DNA of 64,000 bases from positions 1-64,000 of the forward strand of contig NZ_JANIFJ010000008.1 of assembly GCF_024519155.1 (NCBI RefSeq). The letters run 5' to 3'. Position numbers and translations under genes: made by a program. The stretch comes from Mangrovibrevibacter kandeliae (lineage in GTDB: Bacteria > Pseudomonadota > Alphaproteobacteria > Rhizobiales > Rhizobiaceae). This document shows positions 1-7,937 of this stretch, piece by piece. A model generated the notes under the pieces. That model had not been told where the DNA came from, did no database searches, and saw nothing but the letters and a program-made list of their open reading frames with translations. Each line of letters begins with the position of its first letter. Within the stretch, counting starts at the first letter, position 1.

Positions 1-170
1 CCTCGAGCGGCCACCAGCAGCAGGCGCGCCGCGCCGCGAGCCGGCCGAGCGCCGCGCGTCCGGCGGCTCGTGCCGCCGCGCCGCGCCCGGTGGCGCAGCT
101 GAAGACGGTCGGCACCGGCGGCGCCGCGCCGAAGGTCGCTGCCTCCGAGGATGGCTGGGAGGAATTTTAA
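1..170 (+). CDS. Methyl-accepting chemotaxis receptor, C-terminal end (5' truncated by window)
   Basis: The reading frame is open from the window edge (first full codon at base 3) to TAA at 168-170 and gives about 55 residues. They are rich in Ala, Arg and Pro, as in the flexible tail that follows the signalling hairpin of receptors. The last residues are ASEDGWEEF. The terminal GWEEF fits the aromatic-acidic pentapeptide that tethers CheR and CheB to receptors (NWETF in enterobacteria). The next gene starts inside the stop codon (TAATG), so the receptor is translationally linked to the chemotaxis operon, as icpA is in Sinorhizobium. The sensing part is outside the window, so the ligand cannot be inferred. 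Confidence 0.85.
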   Translation, partial: SSGHQQQARRAASRPSAARPAARAAAPRPVAQLKTVGTGGAAPKVAASEDGWEEF

Positions 171-475
171 TGACTGACGTGCAGGATGCAACGGAGAGCG
201 GTGCTCTGATGCTGCCCGCGATCCTCGATATCACGGCGGCAGGGCCGCTGACGGAGCAGTTGCTGGCGCTGCGGGGGCAGCGCCTCACCCTGGACGCTTC
301 GTCGGTGGAACAGATCGGCGGTCAGTGCCTGCAGATTCTCCTGTCGGCGGTGGCGACCTGGAAGGCGGACATGACCTCGATCGAGATCATCTCCCCGTCC
401 GAGGGGTTCGAGAGGGGTCTGCAGCTGCTCGGGCTGGCTGCGGGGGATCTGATGGACAAGGAAATCGTACAATGA
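170..475 (+). CDS. cheS: STAS-domain chemotaxis accessory protein, CheS-like
   Basis: This 101-residue protein has a single STAS-like fold: an N-terminal strand, a Leu-rich strand around residues 35-45, and a helix after the SVEQIGG turn. The Asp-Ser-Ser-Gly phosphorylation turn of SpoIIAA-type anti-anti-sigma factors is absent; here the turn reads EQIGGQ. A phospho-switch is therefore unlikely. It lies between the receptor and cheY1 and overlaps both neighbours at start/stop codons. In Sinorhizobium meliloti the gene in this slot is cheS. Its product binds CheA and speeds the drain of phosphate through CheY1. I infer the same role here from position, size and fold; the sequence alone does not prove it. 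Confidence 0.7.
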   Translation: MTDVQDATESGALMLPAILDITAAGPLTEQLLALRGQRLTLDASSVEQIGGQCLQILLSAVATWKADMTSIEIISPSEGFERGLQLLGLAAGDLMDKEIVQ

Positions 476-837
476 CGCAGACCATTCTGACGGTGGACGA
501 CAGCCGGACGATGCGCGAGATGCTGAAGCGGGCGCTGCATGACGCCGGGTTCAACGTGATCCAGGCGGAAGACGGGGTGCACGGGATCGAGGTCCTGCAG
601 GGCTGCGAGCCGGACGTGATCATCACGGACGTGAACATGCCGCGGATGGACGGTCTGACGTTCATCGAGGAGATCCGCAAGGACGGGACGAAGCGTGCGA
701 TCCCGATCCTGGTGCTGACGACCGAGAGCGACGCGGAGAAGAAGGCGCGGGCGCGCCGCGCCGGCGCCACCGGCTGGATCGTCAAGCCCTTCGATCCGAC
801 CAAGCTGGTCGAGGCCATCCGCCGCGTCGCCGCCTGA
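472..837 (+). CDS. cheY1: Response regulator CheY1
   Basis: A 121-residue stand-alone receiver. The acidic pair is D9-D10, the phosphoacceptor is D53 (in ITDVNMPRMDG), the switch Thr is T83/T84 and the conserved Lys is K105 (KPF). The ATG at 472 overlaps the cheS stop (ATGA), which fixes the start; an open frame further upstream is only a shadow of cheS. It receives phosphate from CheA. In alphaproteobacteria with two CheY proteins, the one next to cheS and cheA usually acts as the phosphate sink, while CheY2 binds the motor. A 170-bp gap without a recognisable gene separates it from cheA. Confidence 0.93.
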   Translation: MTQTILTVDDSRTMREMLKRALHDAGFNVIQAEDGVHGIEVLQGCEPDVIITDVNMPRMDGLTFIEEIRKDGTKRAIPILVLTTESDAEKKARARRAGATGWIVKPFDPTKLVEAIRRVAA

Positions 838-1007
838 GCGAACGCCACCGGTCCGGGTCGCGCGCCGAAACGGCCGACGGCCCGCCAACGAGGGGCTTCG
901 GGACGGCACAAGGACGGGCTGGAGCAAGCCTTGCGCCGGATAAACGGGCGGTTCCTATCTCGCACACGATGTCGGCGCGCACGCCGAGGGGTTGAGGAAG
1001 TTTCATC

Positions 1008-3242
1008 ATGGACGCGATGGCGGAAATCAGGGCGACCTTCTTCGAAGAGTGCGCCGATGGTCTCGGCGAACTCGAGGCGGGTCTGCTCGCGATCGAGAAC
1101 GGCGAGGCCGACAGCGACACCGTGAACGCGGTCTTCCGCGCGGTGCATTCGATCAAGGGCGGCGCCGGCGCCTTCTCGCTCGATGACCTCGTCCACTTCG
1201 CCCACATCTTCGAGACGACGCTCGACGAGATGCGCTCGAACCGGCTCGACGCGACGCCCGACGTCGTGCGCGTCATGCTGCGGGCCGCCGACGTCCTGGC
1301 CGATCTCGTCGCGGTAGCCCGCGATGGCGGCACGGTCGACGAGTCCCGCACCGGCGCGCTCATCGAGGAGCTGAAGGAGCTGGTCTCGCCCGGATCGGGC
1401 GGCGGCGCCGCCGGCGGTGCCCCTTCGGCCGCCGCGGCGAAGATGGCGGCCGTCGCCAGCGACGGGATGGACGATCTCGACTTCACCCCGGTCGCGATCG
1501 ATCTCGACGACCTGATGGTGCCGTCCGGCAGCGGCTGGCGCGTCACCTTCAAGCCCCGCCCGGACATGTACGCCAAGGCCAACGAAGCCGGCCGCCTGAT
1601 CCGGGAGGTGCTGGCGCTCGGCGATGGCCAGGTGACCTGCGACACCAGCGAGATCCCGCTGCTCGGCGAGCTCGATCCGGAAGGCGCCTATCTCGTCTGG
1701 ACGATCGATCTTCAGACCGAGGTCGGCGAGGACCAGATCCGCGAGATCTTCGAATTCGCCGAGATGGACTGCGAACTGACCATCGAGGCGCTCGTTGGCG
1801 AGGACGGCGGCGACGTCGATGCCGACATGGCGGCGCTGCTCGCCGGTCTGGCGGACGATCCCACCGTCAAGCACGTCGAACCCGATTCGGCCGATGACGA
1901 GATGCAGGCGGCTGCCGCGCCGGCCGCTGCCGCGCCGGCTCCGGCGCCGCGCCCGGCTGCGCCGCCCAAGCCCGCCAAGGCTGTCGCTGCTGCGGCCAAC
2001 GACGCCGACGCCAAGGCTGCCGGTGCCGGCGGCCCGCCGGCGACGATCCGCGTCGATCTCGAGCGCGTCGATCGTCTGATCGACCTCGTCGGCGAGCTGG
2101 TGATCCATCAGGTGATGCTGTCGCAGCGCGTCACCCAGGCCGGCATCGCCCGTGCCTCGGACGTCGCGATGGGCCTCGACGAGCTGGAGCAGCTGACGCG
2201 CGAGATCCAGGACAGCGTCATGGCGATCCGCGCGCAGCCTGTGAAGTCGGTGTTCCAGAAGCTGCCGCGCCTGGTGCGCGAGGTGGCCGACATCACCGGC
2301 AAGCAGGTCAAGCTGGTGACGGAAGGCGAGTGGACCGAGGTCGACAAGACCGTCATCGAACGCCTGTCGGACCCGCTGACGCACATGATCCGCAATGCCA
2401 TCGATCATGGCATCGAGACGCCCGACAAGCGCCTCAAGGCGGGCAAGAGCGAAGAGGGCACCGTGCACGTCGCGGCGATGCACCGCTCCGGCCGCATCGT
2501 CATCGAGATCTCCGACGATGGCGCCGGCATCAACCGGCCGATCGTGCGCGACATCGCGATCTCCAAGGGCCTGATCCCGCCGGACGCGAACCTCACGGAC
2601 GACGAGACCGACAACCTGATCTTCCTGCCGGGCTTCTCGACCAAGGTCGAGGTGTCCGAGCTCTCCGGCCGCGGCGTCGGCATGGACGTCGTGAAGCGGT
2701 CGATCCAGGCTCTCGGCGGTCGCGTGTCGATCGCCTCCAAGCCGGGGGAGGGCTCGGTGTTCACCATGAGCCTGCCGCTGACGCTCGCCGTTCTCGACGG
2801 CATGATCGTCTCGGCCGGCGAGCATACGCTGGTGGTGCCGCTGACGGCGATCATCGAGACCCTGCAGCCGAAGGGCAGCGAGGTCCGCGGCTTCGGCAAC
2901 GACCAGCGCCTGATCGAGGTGCGCGACAACTTCATGCCGCTCGTCGACGTCGCCCGCCAGCTCGGCTACCGCTCCAAGCCCACGCCGGCCACCTCCAGCG
3001 TGGCGATCCTGGTCGAGACGGAGAACGGCACCCGCTCGGCGCTCCTTGTGGATGCGATCCAGGGGCAGCGCCAGGTGGTGATCAAGAGTCTCGAGGCGAA
3101 CTATGGCCGCGTTCCCGGCATCGCGGCGGCGACCATCCTCGGCGACGGCCGCGTGGCGCTGATCCTGGACGTCGACGCGGTGACCGCGACCTCGCGGTTC
3201 GAACAGAACTACTTCGGTAACAACCTCCAGGCAGCGGAATGA
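1008..3242 (+). CDS. cheA: Chemotaxis histidine kinase CheA
   Basis: A 744-residue cytoplasmic kinase. The P1 Hpt domain (about 1-110) carries H47 in [13 protein letters not shown] regulatory P2-like region follows (about 160-265), then an Ala/Pro-rich linker (about 295-340) and the P3 dimerisation helices from about 343 ([13 protein letters not shown]). The ATPase domain has the N box near 458 ([10 protein letters not shown]), DDGAG near 500 and GRGVGMD near 554. The CheW-like P5 domain runs from about 586 to the end. All catalytic motifs look intact. The start is set by a GAGGAAG ribosome site about 8 bases upstream. The stop overlaps the cheW start (ATGA). It phosphorylates CheY1, CheY2 and CheB in response to receptors. 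Confidence 0.96.
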   Translation: MDAMAEIRATFFEECADGLGELEAGLLAIENGEADSDTVNAVFRAVHSIKGGAGAFSLDDLVHFAHIFETTLDEMRSNRLDATPDVVRVMLRAADVLADLVAVARDGGTVDESRTGALIEELKELVSPGSGGGAAGGAPSAAAAKMAAVASDGMDDLDFTPVAIDLDDLMVPSGSGWRVTFKPRPDMYAKANEAGRLIREVLALGDGQVTCDTSEIPLLGELDPEGAYLVWTIDLQTEVGEDQIREIFEFAEMDCELTIEALVGEDGGDVDADMAALLAGLADDPTVKHVEPDSADDEMQAAAAPAAAAPAPAPRPAAPPKPAKAVAAAANDADAKAAGAGGPPATIRVDLERVDRLIDLVGELVIHQVMLSQRVTQAGIARASDVAMGLDELEQLTREIQDSVMAIRAQPVKSVFQKLPRLVREVADITGKQVKLVTEGEWTEVDKTVIERLSDPLTHMIRNAIDHGIETPDKRLKAGKSEEGTVHVAAMHRSGRIVIEISDDGAGINRPIVRDIAISKGLIPPDANLTDDETDNLIFLPGFSTKVEVSELSGRGVGMDVVKRSIQALGGRVSIASKPGEGSVFTMSLPLTLAVLDGMIVSAGEHTLVVPLTAIIETLQPKGSEVRGFGNDQRLIEVRDNFMPLVDVARQLGYRSKPTPATSSVAILVETENGTRSALLVDAIQGQRQVVIKSLEANYGRVPGIAAATILGDGRVALILDVDAVTATSRFEQNYFGNNLQAAE

Positions 3243-3709
3243 CCATGGCTGAAGAACGCGACAACGAAAGTGCCGGCGCGCGCGAGCTCATCGCCTTCCG
3301 GATCGGCGAGCAGGAATTCTGCGTCGACATCATCTCGGTGCGCGAGATCCGCGGCTTCGCCTCGGCGACGCCGCTGCCGCACGCGCCGCACTACGTCACC
3401 GGCGTGATCAACCTGCGCGGTACGGTGCTGCCGATCGTCGACCTGGCGGCGCGGCTCGGCTTCGGCGCCACCGAGCCGACGGCGCGCTCGGTGATCATCG
3501 TGGTGCGTGTCGGCCAGCAGCTGGTCGGCCTGCTCGTCGACGCGGTGTCGGACATCCTCACGGTCACCGACGATCTCCTGCAGCCGACCCCCGACCTCGC
3601 CTCCGAACTCGCCCGCACCTTCGTGCGCGGCGTGATGGCTGTCGAAGGCCGCATGATCTCGCTGATCGCCGTCGACAACATCCTGCCGCAGATGGACGTC
3701 GCCGCCTGA
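3239..3709 (+). CDS. cheW: Chemotaxis coupling protein CheW
   Basis: A 156-residue single CheW domain that bridges receptors and the P5 domain of CheA. The family core is clear: an N-terminal strand with [11 protein letters not shown], the VREIRG turn, the [19 protein letters not shown] hallmark (residues about 50-70), and the [11 protein letters not shown] strand. It starts with ATG overlapping the cheA stop. An internal ATG two codons on (MAEERD) is an alternative start. A gap of about 100 bp follows before cheR. Confidence 0.95.
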   Translation: MTMAEERDNESAGARELIAFRIGEQEFCVDIISVREIRGFASATPLPHAPHYVTGVINLRGTVLPIVDLAARLGFGATEPTARSVIIVVRVGQQLVGLLVDAVSDILTVTDDLLQPTPDLASELARTFVRGVMAVEGRMISLIAVDNILPQMDVAA

Positions 3710-3813
3710 AGCGGCGACGGACGCGACCGGTGAGCGGGCGGTCCCTGTTCGGTGAAGCGGCGCCGATTGCGCCGTAGCGCCTGCTGCGCGCGGCGCGATG
3801 AGAAGGCATGACC

Positions 3814-4686
3814 ATGTCACGAGTTCAGGCTGAGATGCAGGGCGGCGCCAGCGGGGAGTTTCCGCTCACCGACGCCGACTTCACCACGATCGCGCGGATC
3901 CTCCACGAGGACTCGGGGATCCTGTTGTCGACGTCGAAGTCGACGCTGGTCTACTCGCGTCTCGCCAAGCGGCTGCGCGCCCTGGGGCTGGCCAGCTTCA
4001 AGGAGTACTGCTCGTACATCGCCGGGGCCGAGGGGGCCAGCGAGCGGATGACGATGCTCGCGGCGCTGACCACCAACGTCACGCACTTCTTCCGCGAGAA
4101 CCATCACTTCGAGCACCTGAAGACCCATCTGCTGCCGCCGCTGCTGGCCGAGGCCAAGCGGGGCGGGCGGGTGCGGATCTGGTCGGCCGGCTGCTCCAAC
4201 GGCCACGAGCCGTATTCGATCGCGCTGACGATCCTGTCGCTGATGCCCGATGCCGCAGAACACGACGTCAAGATCCTCGCTTCGGACATCGATCCGAACG
4301 TCGTCGCCTTCGCGCGGGCGGGCGTCTACGACGAGACCACGCTCGAAGCGGTGCCGAAGGATCTGCGCCGGCGCTGGTTCAAGCCGGTCTCCGGCACCGG
4401 CTACGAGGTCGACGACGCGATGCGCGAGCTGATCGCCTTCCGCGAGCTCAACCTGATCGGCGAGTGGCCGATGAAGGGCAGCTTCGACGCCATCTTCTGC
4501 CGCAACGTCACGATCTACTTCGACCAGCCGACGCGCGAGAAGATCTGGTATCGATTCTGCCGCTACATGGAGCCGGACGCCTGGCTCTACATCGGTCACT
4601 CCGAGCGCATGACCGGGTCGGCCGCGCAGTACCTGACCTATGCCGGCACGACCGCCTACCGCCGGATGCCCGGAGCCGTTAGATAA
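3814..4686 (+). CDS. cheR: Receptor glutamate methyltransferase CheR
   Basis: A 290-residue S-adenosylmethionine-dependent methyltransferase that methylates receptor glutamates for adaptation. The N-terminal helical domain (about 15-85) includes TNVTHFFREN, the family signature. The catalytic domain has the SAM site IWSAGCSNGHEPYSIA, ILASDIDPNVV and FCRNVTIYFD, and ends with the LYIGHSERM segment. The AGAAGG ribosome site at 3801-3806 lies one base from an ATG at 3808 but 7 bases from the ATG at 3814, so I prefer 3814; the longer form would add two residues. The stop TAA shares its last base with the cheB start. The receptor tail GWEEF at the front of the operon is a plausible docking site. 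Confidence 0.95.
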   Translation: MSRVQAEMQGGASGEFPLTDADFTTIARILHEDSGILLSTSKSTLVYSRLAKRLRALGLASFKEYCSYIAGAEGASERMTMLAALTTNVTHFFRENHHFEHLKTHLLPPLLAEAKRGGRVRIWSAGCSNGHEPYSIALTILSLMPDAAEHDVKILASDIDPNVVAFARAGVYDETTLEAVPKDLRRRWFKPVSGTGYEVDDAMRELIAFRELNLIGEWPMKGSFDAIFCRNVTIYFDQPTREKIWYRFCRYMEPDAWLYIGHSERMTGSAAQYLTYAGTTAYRRMPGAVR

Positions 4687-5705
4687 TGGCGGCACGCGTT
4701 CTCGTCGTCGACGATTCGCCGACCATGCGCGCGCTGCTGAAGCATGCGCTGTCGGCGCATTCCGATATCGAGGTGGTGGGCGAAGCCTCGCACACCCAGG
4801 AAGCGCGCGAGAAGATCAAGCTGCTCGACCCCGATGTCGTCACCCTCGACGTCGAGATGCCGGGCATGAACGGCCTTGCCTTCCTCGACAAGATCATGCG
4901 GCTTCGTCCGACTCCGGTGATCATGGTGTCGAACCATACCGCGCCCGGGGCGAGCGCGACGATCGAAGCGCTGGAGATCGGTGCCTTCGAGTGCATCGCC
5001 AAGCCGAGCGGCGTTCACGGCAACACCTTTGAGGCGCTGCCGGAGCTGATCCGCGAGGCCGCCGCGTCCCGGCCGCAGATCGCGGCGAGCCGCGACGCCT
5101 CCGCAGTCATGCGGTCCGCGCCCGCCGCCACGCACGACCGCCACGCGAACTGGCCGGACCTGATCGGCATCGGCTCGTCCACCGGCGGCGTCGAGGCGCT
5201 GATCAGCCTGCTCGCGGACTTCCCCGCCGACTGTCCGCCGACGCTCATCGTGCAGCACCTGCCGGCCTCGTTCACGACCTCCTTCGCGGCGCGCCTCGAC
5301 CGGGTCTGCCGGGCCCACGTCGCCGAAGCGCAGCATGGCGGGGCGATTCTGCCCGGGCACGTCTACCTGGCGCCGGGCGGCCGCCACCTGTCGATCAAGA
5401 CCACCGGCGGCTTGCGCTGCCACCTCACCGAGGACGGCCTCGTGCAAGGTCACCGCCCGTCGGTCGACGTCCTGTTCTCGTCGATCGCCCAGAGCTTCGA
5501 AGGGCAGGCGACGGGCATCATCCTGACCGGCATGGGGCGGGACGGCGCCGAGGGCCTCCTGCAGATGCGCAAGCAGGGGGCGCGGACGATGGCGCAGGAC
5601 GAGGCGACCTCGCTCGTCTACGGAATGCCGCGCGTCGCCTGGGAAATCGGGGCGGCGCAGGTCCGGCTGCCGCTCGGCAAGATTGCCAAGGAAACCTTTG
5701 CATGA
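4686..5705 (+). CDS. cheB: Receptor methylesterase/glutamine deamidase CheB
   Basis: 339 residues. The N-terminal receiver has phosphoacceptor D55 (TLDVEMPGMNG). The C-terminal esterase domain has the full triad: S165 in GSSTGG, H191 in VQHLP and D286 in GMGRDGAEG, positions almost identical to the enterobacterial enzyme. Phosphorylation by CheA relieves inhibition by the receiver, and CheB then removes methyl groups added by CheR. It overlaps cheR by one base (TAATG), so translational coupling is likely. It is followed by the largest gap inside the operon (292 bp). Confidence 0.96.
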   Translation: MAARVLVVDDSPTMRALLKHALSAHSDIEVVGEASHTQEAREKIKLLDPDVVTLDVEMPGMNGLAFLDKIMRLRPTPVIMVSNHTAPGASATIEALEIGAFECIAKPSGVHGNTFEALPELIREAAASRPQIAASRDASAVMRSAPAATHDRHANWPDLIGIGSSTGGVEALISLLADFPADCPPTLIVQHLPASFTTSFAARLDRVCRAHVAEAQHGGAILPGHVYLAPGGRHLSIKTTGGLRCHLTEDGLVQGHRPSVDVLFSSIAQSFEGQATGIILTGMGRDGAEGLLQMRKQGARTMAQDEATSLVYGMPRVAWEIGAAQVRLPLGKIAKETFA

Positions 5706-5997
5706 GCGCGGTGGGGCAAGTGGTGCCATCTACAGCCGGCTATGAACGCAGGACGATCATGCATGATCTTCTTGCTATCGGGAAGTGTAGACGGGATTTG
5801 CGCGATGAGCGCATCTTCGAGGGGTGGCGGGTGTCGTTCGTTAACCTGTGAAGGCTACAGTGAGCGTGTCGCGGAGTGCGACATTCACATAAGAACCCGG
5901 GCTCCGTCGCGAGACGGCGGACGCTGCGGAACAAGAAGAAGCGAGAGGACCTCCGCTCAGCCGGGGCGGTCGGGCGGAGTGGGAAGAGGATCAAGGC
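5706..5997 (+). other. 292-bp gap between cheB and cheY2
   Basis: No convincing coding sequence. The open frames here lack a ribosome site and read across the cheY2 start in other frames. The stretch is less GC-rich than its surroundings and holds one TTAACC at 5841-5846, a half-site of the CtrA type without a partner 7 bases away. Its length is unusual in an operon whose other genes mostly overlap or abut, so an internal promoter for cheY2-cheD-cheT is possible. I cannot define one. Confidence 0.4.
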
Positions 5998-6387
5998 ATG
6001 TCCTTCAAGCAGCATCTGAAGGTGTTGATCGTGGATGACCAGCGTACGAGCCGCATGCTGATCCGCGACGCGCTGCAGCAGATCGGTGTCGAGAACGTGG
6101 TGTTCGCCGTTGACGGCGAGGAGGCGCTGAAGTCGATGATGACGACGCCGTGCCACATCATCATCTCGGACTTCAACATGCCGAAGCTGGACGGGCTGCA
6201 GCTCCTGAAGGCGATCCGCAGCTATCCGCCGACGAAGAAGACGCCGTTCATCATCCTGACGGGCAAGGGCGACAAGGAGCTGGTCCAGAAGGCGGCGGCG
6301 CTCGGGGTCAACAACTTCCTCGTCAAGCCGGTCAACGTGCCGGTGCTGCAGAAGACCATCGAGGCCGTCGTCGGGAAGCTCGCATAA
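5998..6387 (+). CDS. cheY2: Response regulator CheY2 (probable motor-binding CheY)
   Basis: A 129-residue receiver with D13-D14, phosphoacceptor D58 (ISDFNMPKLDG), switch T88 (ILTGKGD) and K110 (LVKPVNV). It is only distantly similar to CheY1 in this operon. The pattern NMPKLDGL with PFIILTGKGDKE is typical of motor-controlling CheY proteins of rhizobia, where CheY2-P slows the unidirectional flagellar motor. The ATG at 5998 follows an AGAGGA ribosome site. The stop shares a base with the cheD start. The motor role is inferred from the operon position. Confidence 0.92.
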   Translation: MSFKQHLKVLIVDDQRTSRMLIRDALQQIGVENVVFAVDGEEALKSMMTTPCHIIISDFNMPKLDGLQLLKAIRSYPPTKKTPFIILTGKGDKELVQKAAALGVNNFLVKPVNVPVLQKTIEAVVGKLA

Positions 6388-6923
6388 TGGACACTCAGGT
6401 CGCGCGGCGGCGCATCAACATCATTCAAGGCGAGTGGAAGGTGGAATCGGCGCCTGACGTGTGCCTGACCACGCTGCTCGGCTCCTGCGTGGCAGCCTGC
6501 ATCCGTGATCCGGAAGTCGGCGTCGGCGGCATGAACCACTTCCTGCTGCCCGGTGAGGGCGGCGGCGGCTCGCGGTCGGAAAGCTACGGCCTCTATCTCA
6601 TGGAGGTGCTGATCAACGGCCTCCTGAAGAAGGGCGCCCGGCGCAATCACCTCGAGGCCAAGCTCTTCGGCGGCGCGCGCACCGTCGACGGTCTTTCCGA
6701 CGTCGGCGCCAAGAACGCGGCCTGGGCGAAGTCCTTCCTCCTCAACGAGGGCATCAACTATGTCGGCGGCGACCTCGGCGGCGACCGGGGCCGGCGCATC
6801 GAATACTGGCCGAACTCCGGCCGCGCCCGCCAGATCCTGATGGACCGGACCTCGATGCCGCGCGTCATGCCGGTGCTGCAGCCGGTCAAGCAGGAGCCGG
6901 CCGGCGACCTCGAACTCTTCTAG
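6387..6923 (+). CDS. cheD: Receptor glutamine deamidase CheD
   Basis: 178 residues. The CheD cysteine-hydrolase core is intact: T28/T29 in LTTLLGSC, the nucleophile C34 (LGSCVAAC) and H51 in GGMNHFLLP, followed by AKLFGGA. It deamidates receptor glutamines to glutamates, creating methylation sites. The ATG overlaps the cheY2 stop by one base; an upstream open frame is a shadow of cheY2. The extreme C-terminus is AGDLELF, nearly the same as the tail of the next gene product (SGDLDLF). This suggests a shared short docking motif. Confidence 0.95.
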   Translation: MDTQVARRRINIIQGEWKVESAPDVCLTTLLGSCVAACIRDPEVGVGGMNHFLLPGEGGGGSRSESYGLYLMEVLINGLLKKGARRNHLEAKLFGGARTVDGLSDVGAKNAAWAKSFLLNEGINYVGGDLGGDRGRRIEYWPNSGRARQILMDRTSMPRVMPVLQPVKQEPAGDLELF

Positions 6924-6935
6924 GGAACCGCCCTC

Positions 6936-7376
6936 ATGTCCGCCTCGACCGTCAAGCGCGCCCCGGCCGACCCCGAACCGGCCCCGCCGCAGGAAGCCGG
7001 CGCCGCCCGCGCGGCAGTGACCACCACCCCTCTGGCGGCGCTGCTGAGCAGCCTCGCGACCGAGATGCAGCTGCTCGCGCAGGCGACCGCGAACATGCAT
7101 TCGGCCGTGTTCGGCGAGAGCATCGAGCAGGACCTCGGCAATTCCGACTACGTCGCGGCCGTCCAGAGCATCGACCACACGCACCAGACGCTCGAGAACC
7201 TGTCGCAGTTCTTCGCGCTGCTTGCCGAGGATAGCCCGGAGGAGATGCACCTCCTGACCGAGCGCGCGCTGACTTCGCTGCGCCTTTCGGCTCTGCGCCT
7301 GCGCCTCGAGGGCGGCGTCGGCCGGGGCTTCGTCCAGCCGCAGACGGACAGCAGCGGCGACCTCGACCTCTTCTGA
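6936..7376 (+). CDS. cheT: CheT-like chemotaxis protein with CheZ-type DxxxQ motif
   Basis: A 146-residue mostly helical protein. The first 30 residues are a disordered Pro/Ala-rich leader; helices span about 33-56 and 70-135. Residues D80-Q84 (DHTHQ) sit in a helix, as the catalytic D-x-x-x-Q of the CheY-P phosphatase CheZ does. The C-terminus GDLDLF is nearly identical to the end of CheD (GDLELF). The position directly after cheD matches cheT of Sinorhizobium, described as a small chemotaxis protein with this motif. A role in CheY-P dephosphorylation or in binding another Che protein is an inference. An AGGGA ribosome site precedes the ATG. It ends the operon. Confidence 0.75.
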   Translation: MSASTVKRAPADPEPAPPQEAGAARAAVTTTPLAALLSSLATEMQLLAQATANMHSAVFGESIEQDLGNSDYVAAVQSIDHTHQTLENLSQFFALLAEDSPEEMHLLTERALTSLRLSALRLRLEGGVGRGFVQPQTDSSGDLDLF

Positions 7377-7418
7377 AACGGCGCGGGGCGGGTCGTGCCG
7401 CACCGCCCTCGGCAATAC

Positions 7419-7447
7419 TTGACTCGCACGCTCATGTTTTCTACGCA
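7419..7447 (+). promoter_or_regulatory. Candidate sigma-70-type promoter
   Basis: TTGACT at 7419-7424, then 17 bases, then TACGCA at 7442-7447. The -35 hexamer is good and the -10 is poor. It lies in the 100-bp gap after cheT and about 30 bases upstream of the next ATG, so the secreted-protein/tonB pair probably starts a new transcript here. Confidence 0.35.
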
Positions 7448-7477
7448 GCATCCACAGGGTGCAGGCGAGGGACCATC

Positions 7478-7927
7478 ATGGCGGGAACAGGCTTGAGGAT
7501 CGGGGCGCTGATGGCAGCGCTCCTGCCGAACGTGGCGCTCGCGCAGCAGAACGACCCGTCGACGGGACCAGACGCAGGGAGGGCGCTTTCGCTCGAACTG
7601 AACGCGCTCAAGCCGAGCGGCAACGGCTGCCGTGCGAGCTTCGTCGTGCGCAACGGCCTCGGCGGCGACCTCGAGAAGGCCGCGTTCGAGATCGTGCTGT
7701 TCGGCAAGACCGGCATGGTCGAGCGCCTGCTCCTCCTCGATTTCGGAAAGCTCGTCGCCGACAAGACGAAGGTGCGCGAGTTCGATCTGAAAGACTTCGG
7801 CTGCGGCGAGATCAGCCGCGTGCTCGTCAACGACGTCGCCGCCTGCGAGGGCGCACCAGGGGTCAAGGAAGCCTGCGCCGCCGGGCTGGCGCTGAGCACC
7901 AGGAGCAGCGTCGAGTTCGATCTCTGA
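7478..7927 (+). CDS. Small exported protein of unknown function, upstream of tonB-like gene
   Basis: 149 residues. An N-terminal signal peptide (about 1-22, hydrophobic GALMAALLPNVALA followed by QQ) points to the periplasm. The mature part has three cysteines spread over about 80 residues (GNGCRASF, DFGCGEIS and VAACEG, with another in EACAAG), which could form disulfides. It is predicted to be mainly beta: ASFVVRNGLG, FEIVLFGK, and RLLLLDFGKL. I recognise it only as a conserved hypothetical of rhizobial genomes found near proton-channel/TonB genes; no reaction can be assigned. A GAGGGA ribosome site lies 6 bases before the ATG. The tonB-like gene begins 10 bases after the stop, so the two are probably co-transcribed. 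Confidence 0.7.
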   Translation: MAGTGLRIGALMAALLPNVALAQQNDPSTGPDAGRALSLELNALKPSGNGCRASFVVRNGLGGDLEKAAFEIVLFGKTGMVERLLLLDFGKLVADKTKVREFDLKDFGCGEISRVLVNDVAACEGAPGVKEACAAGLALSTRSSVEFDL

Positions 7928-7937
7928 CGTCTCGGCG

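Noticed and set aside
387-2825. An 812-residue open frame on the minus strand opposite cheY1/cheA
   Set aside because: It is antisense to well-supported genes. Long antisense frames are expected at this GC content, and its product is an Arg/His/Gly/Ala-rich sequence without any family motif.
5841-5846. CtrA site in the cheB-cheY2 gap
   Set aside because: Only a TTAACC half-site is present; there is no TTAA at the required 7-base distance.
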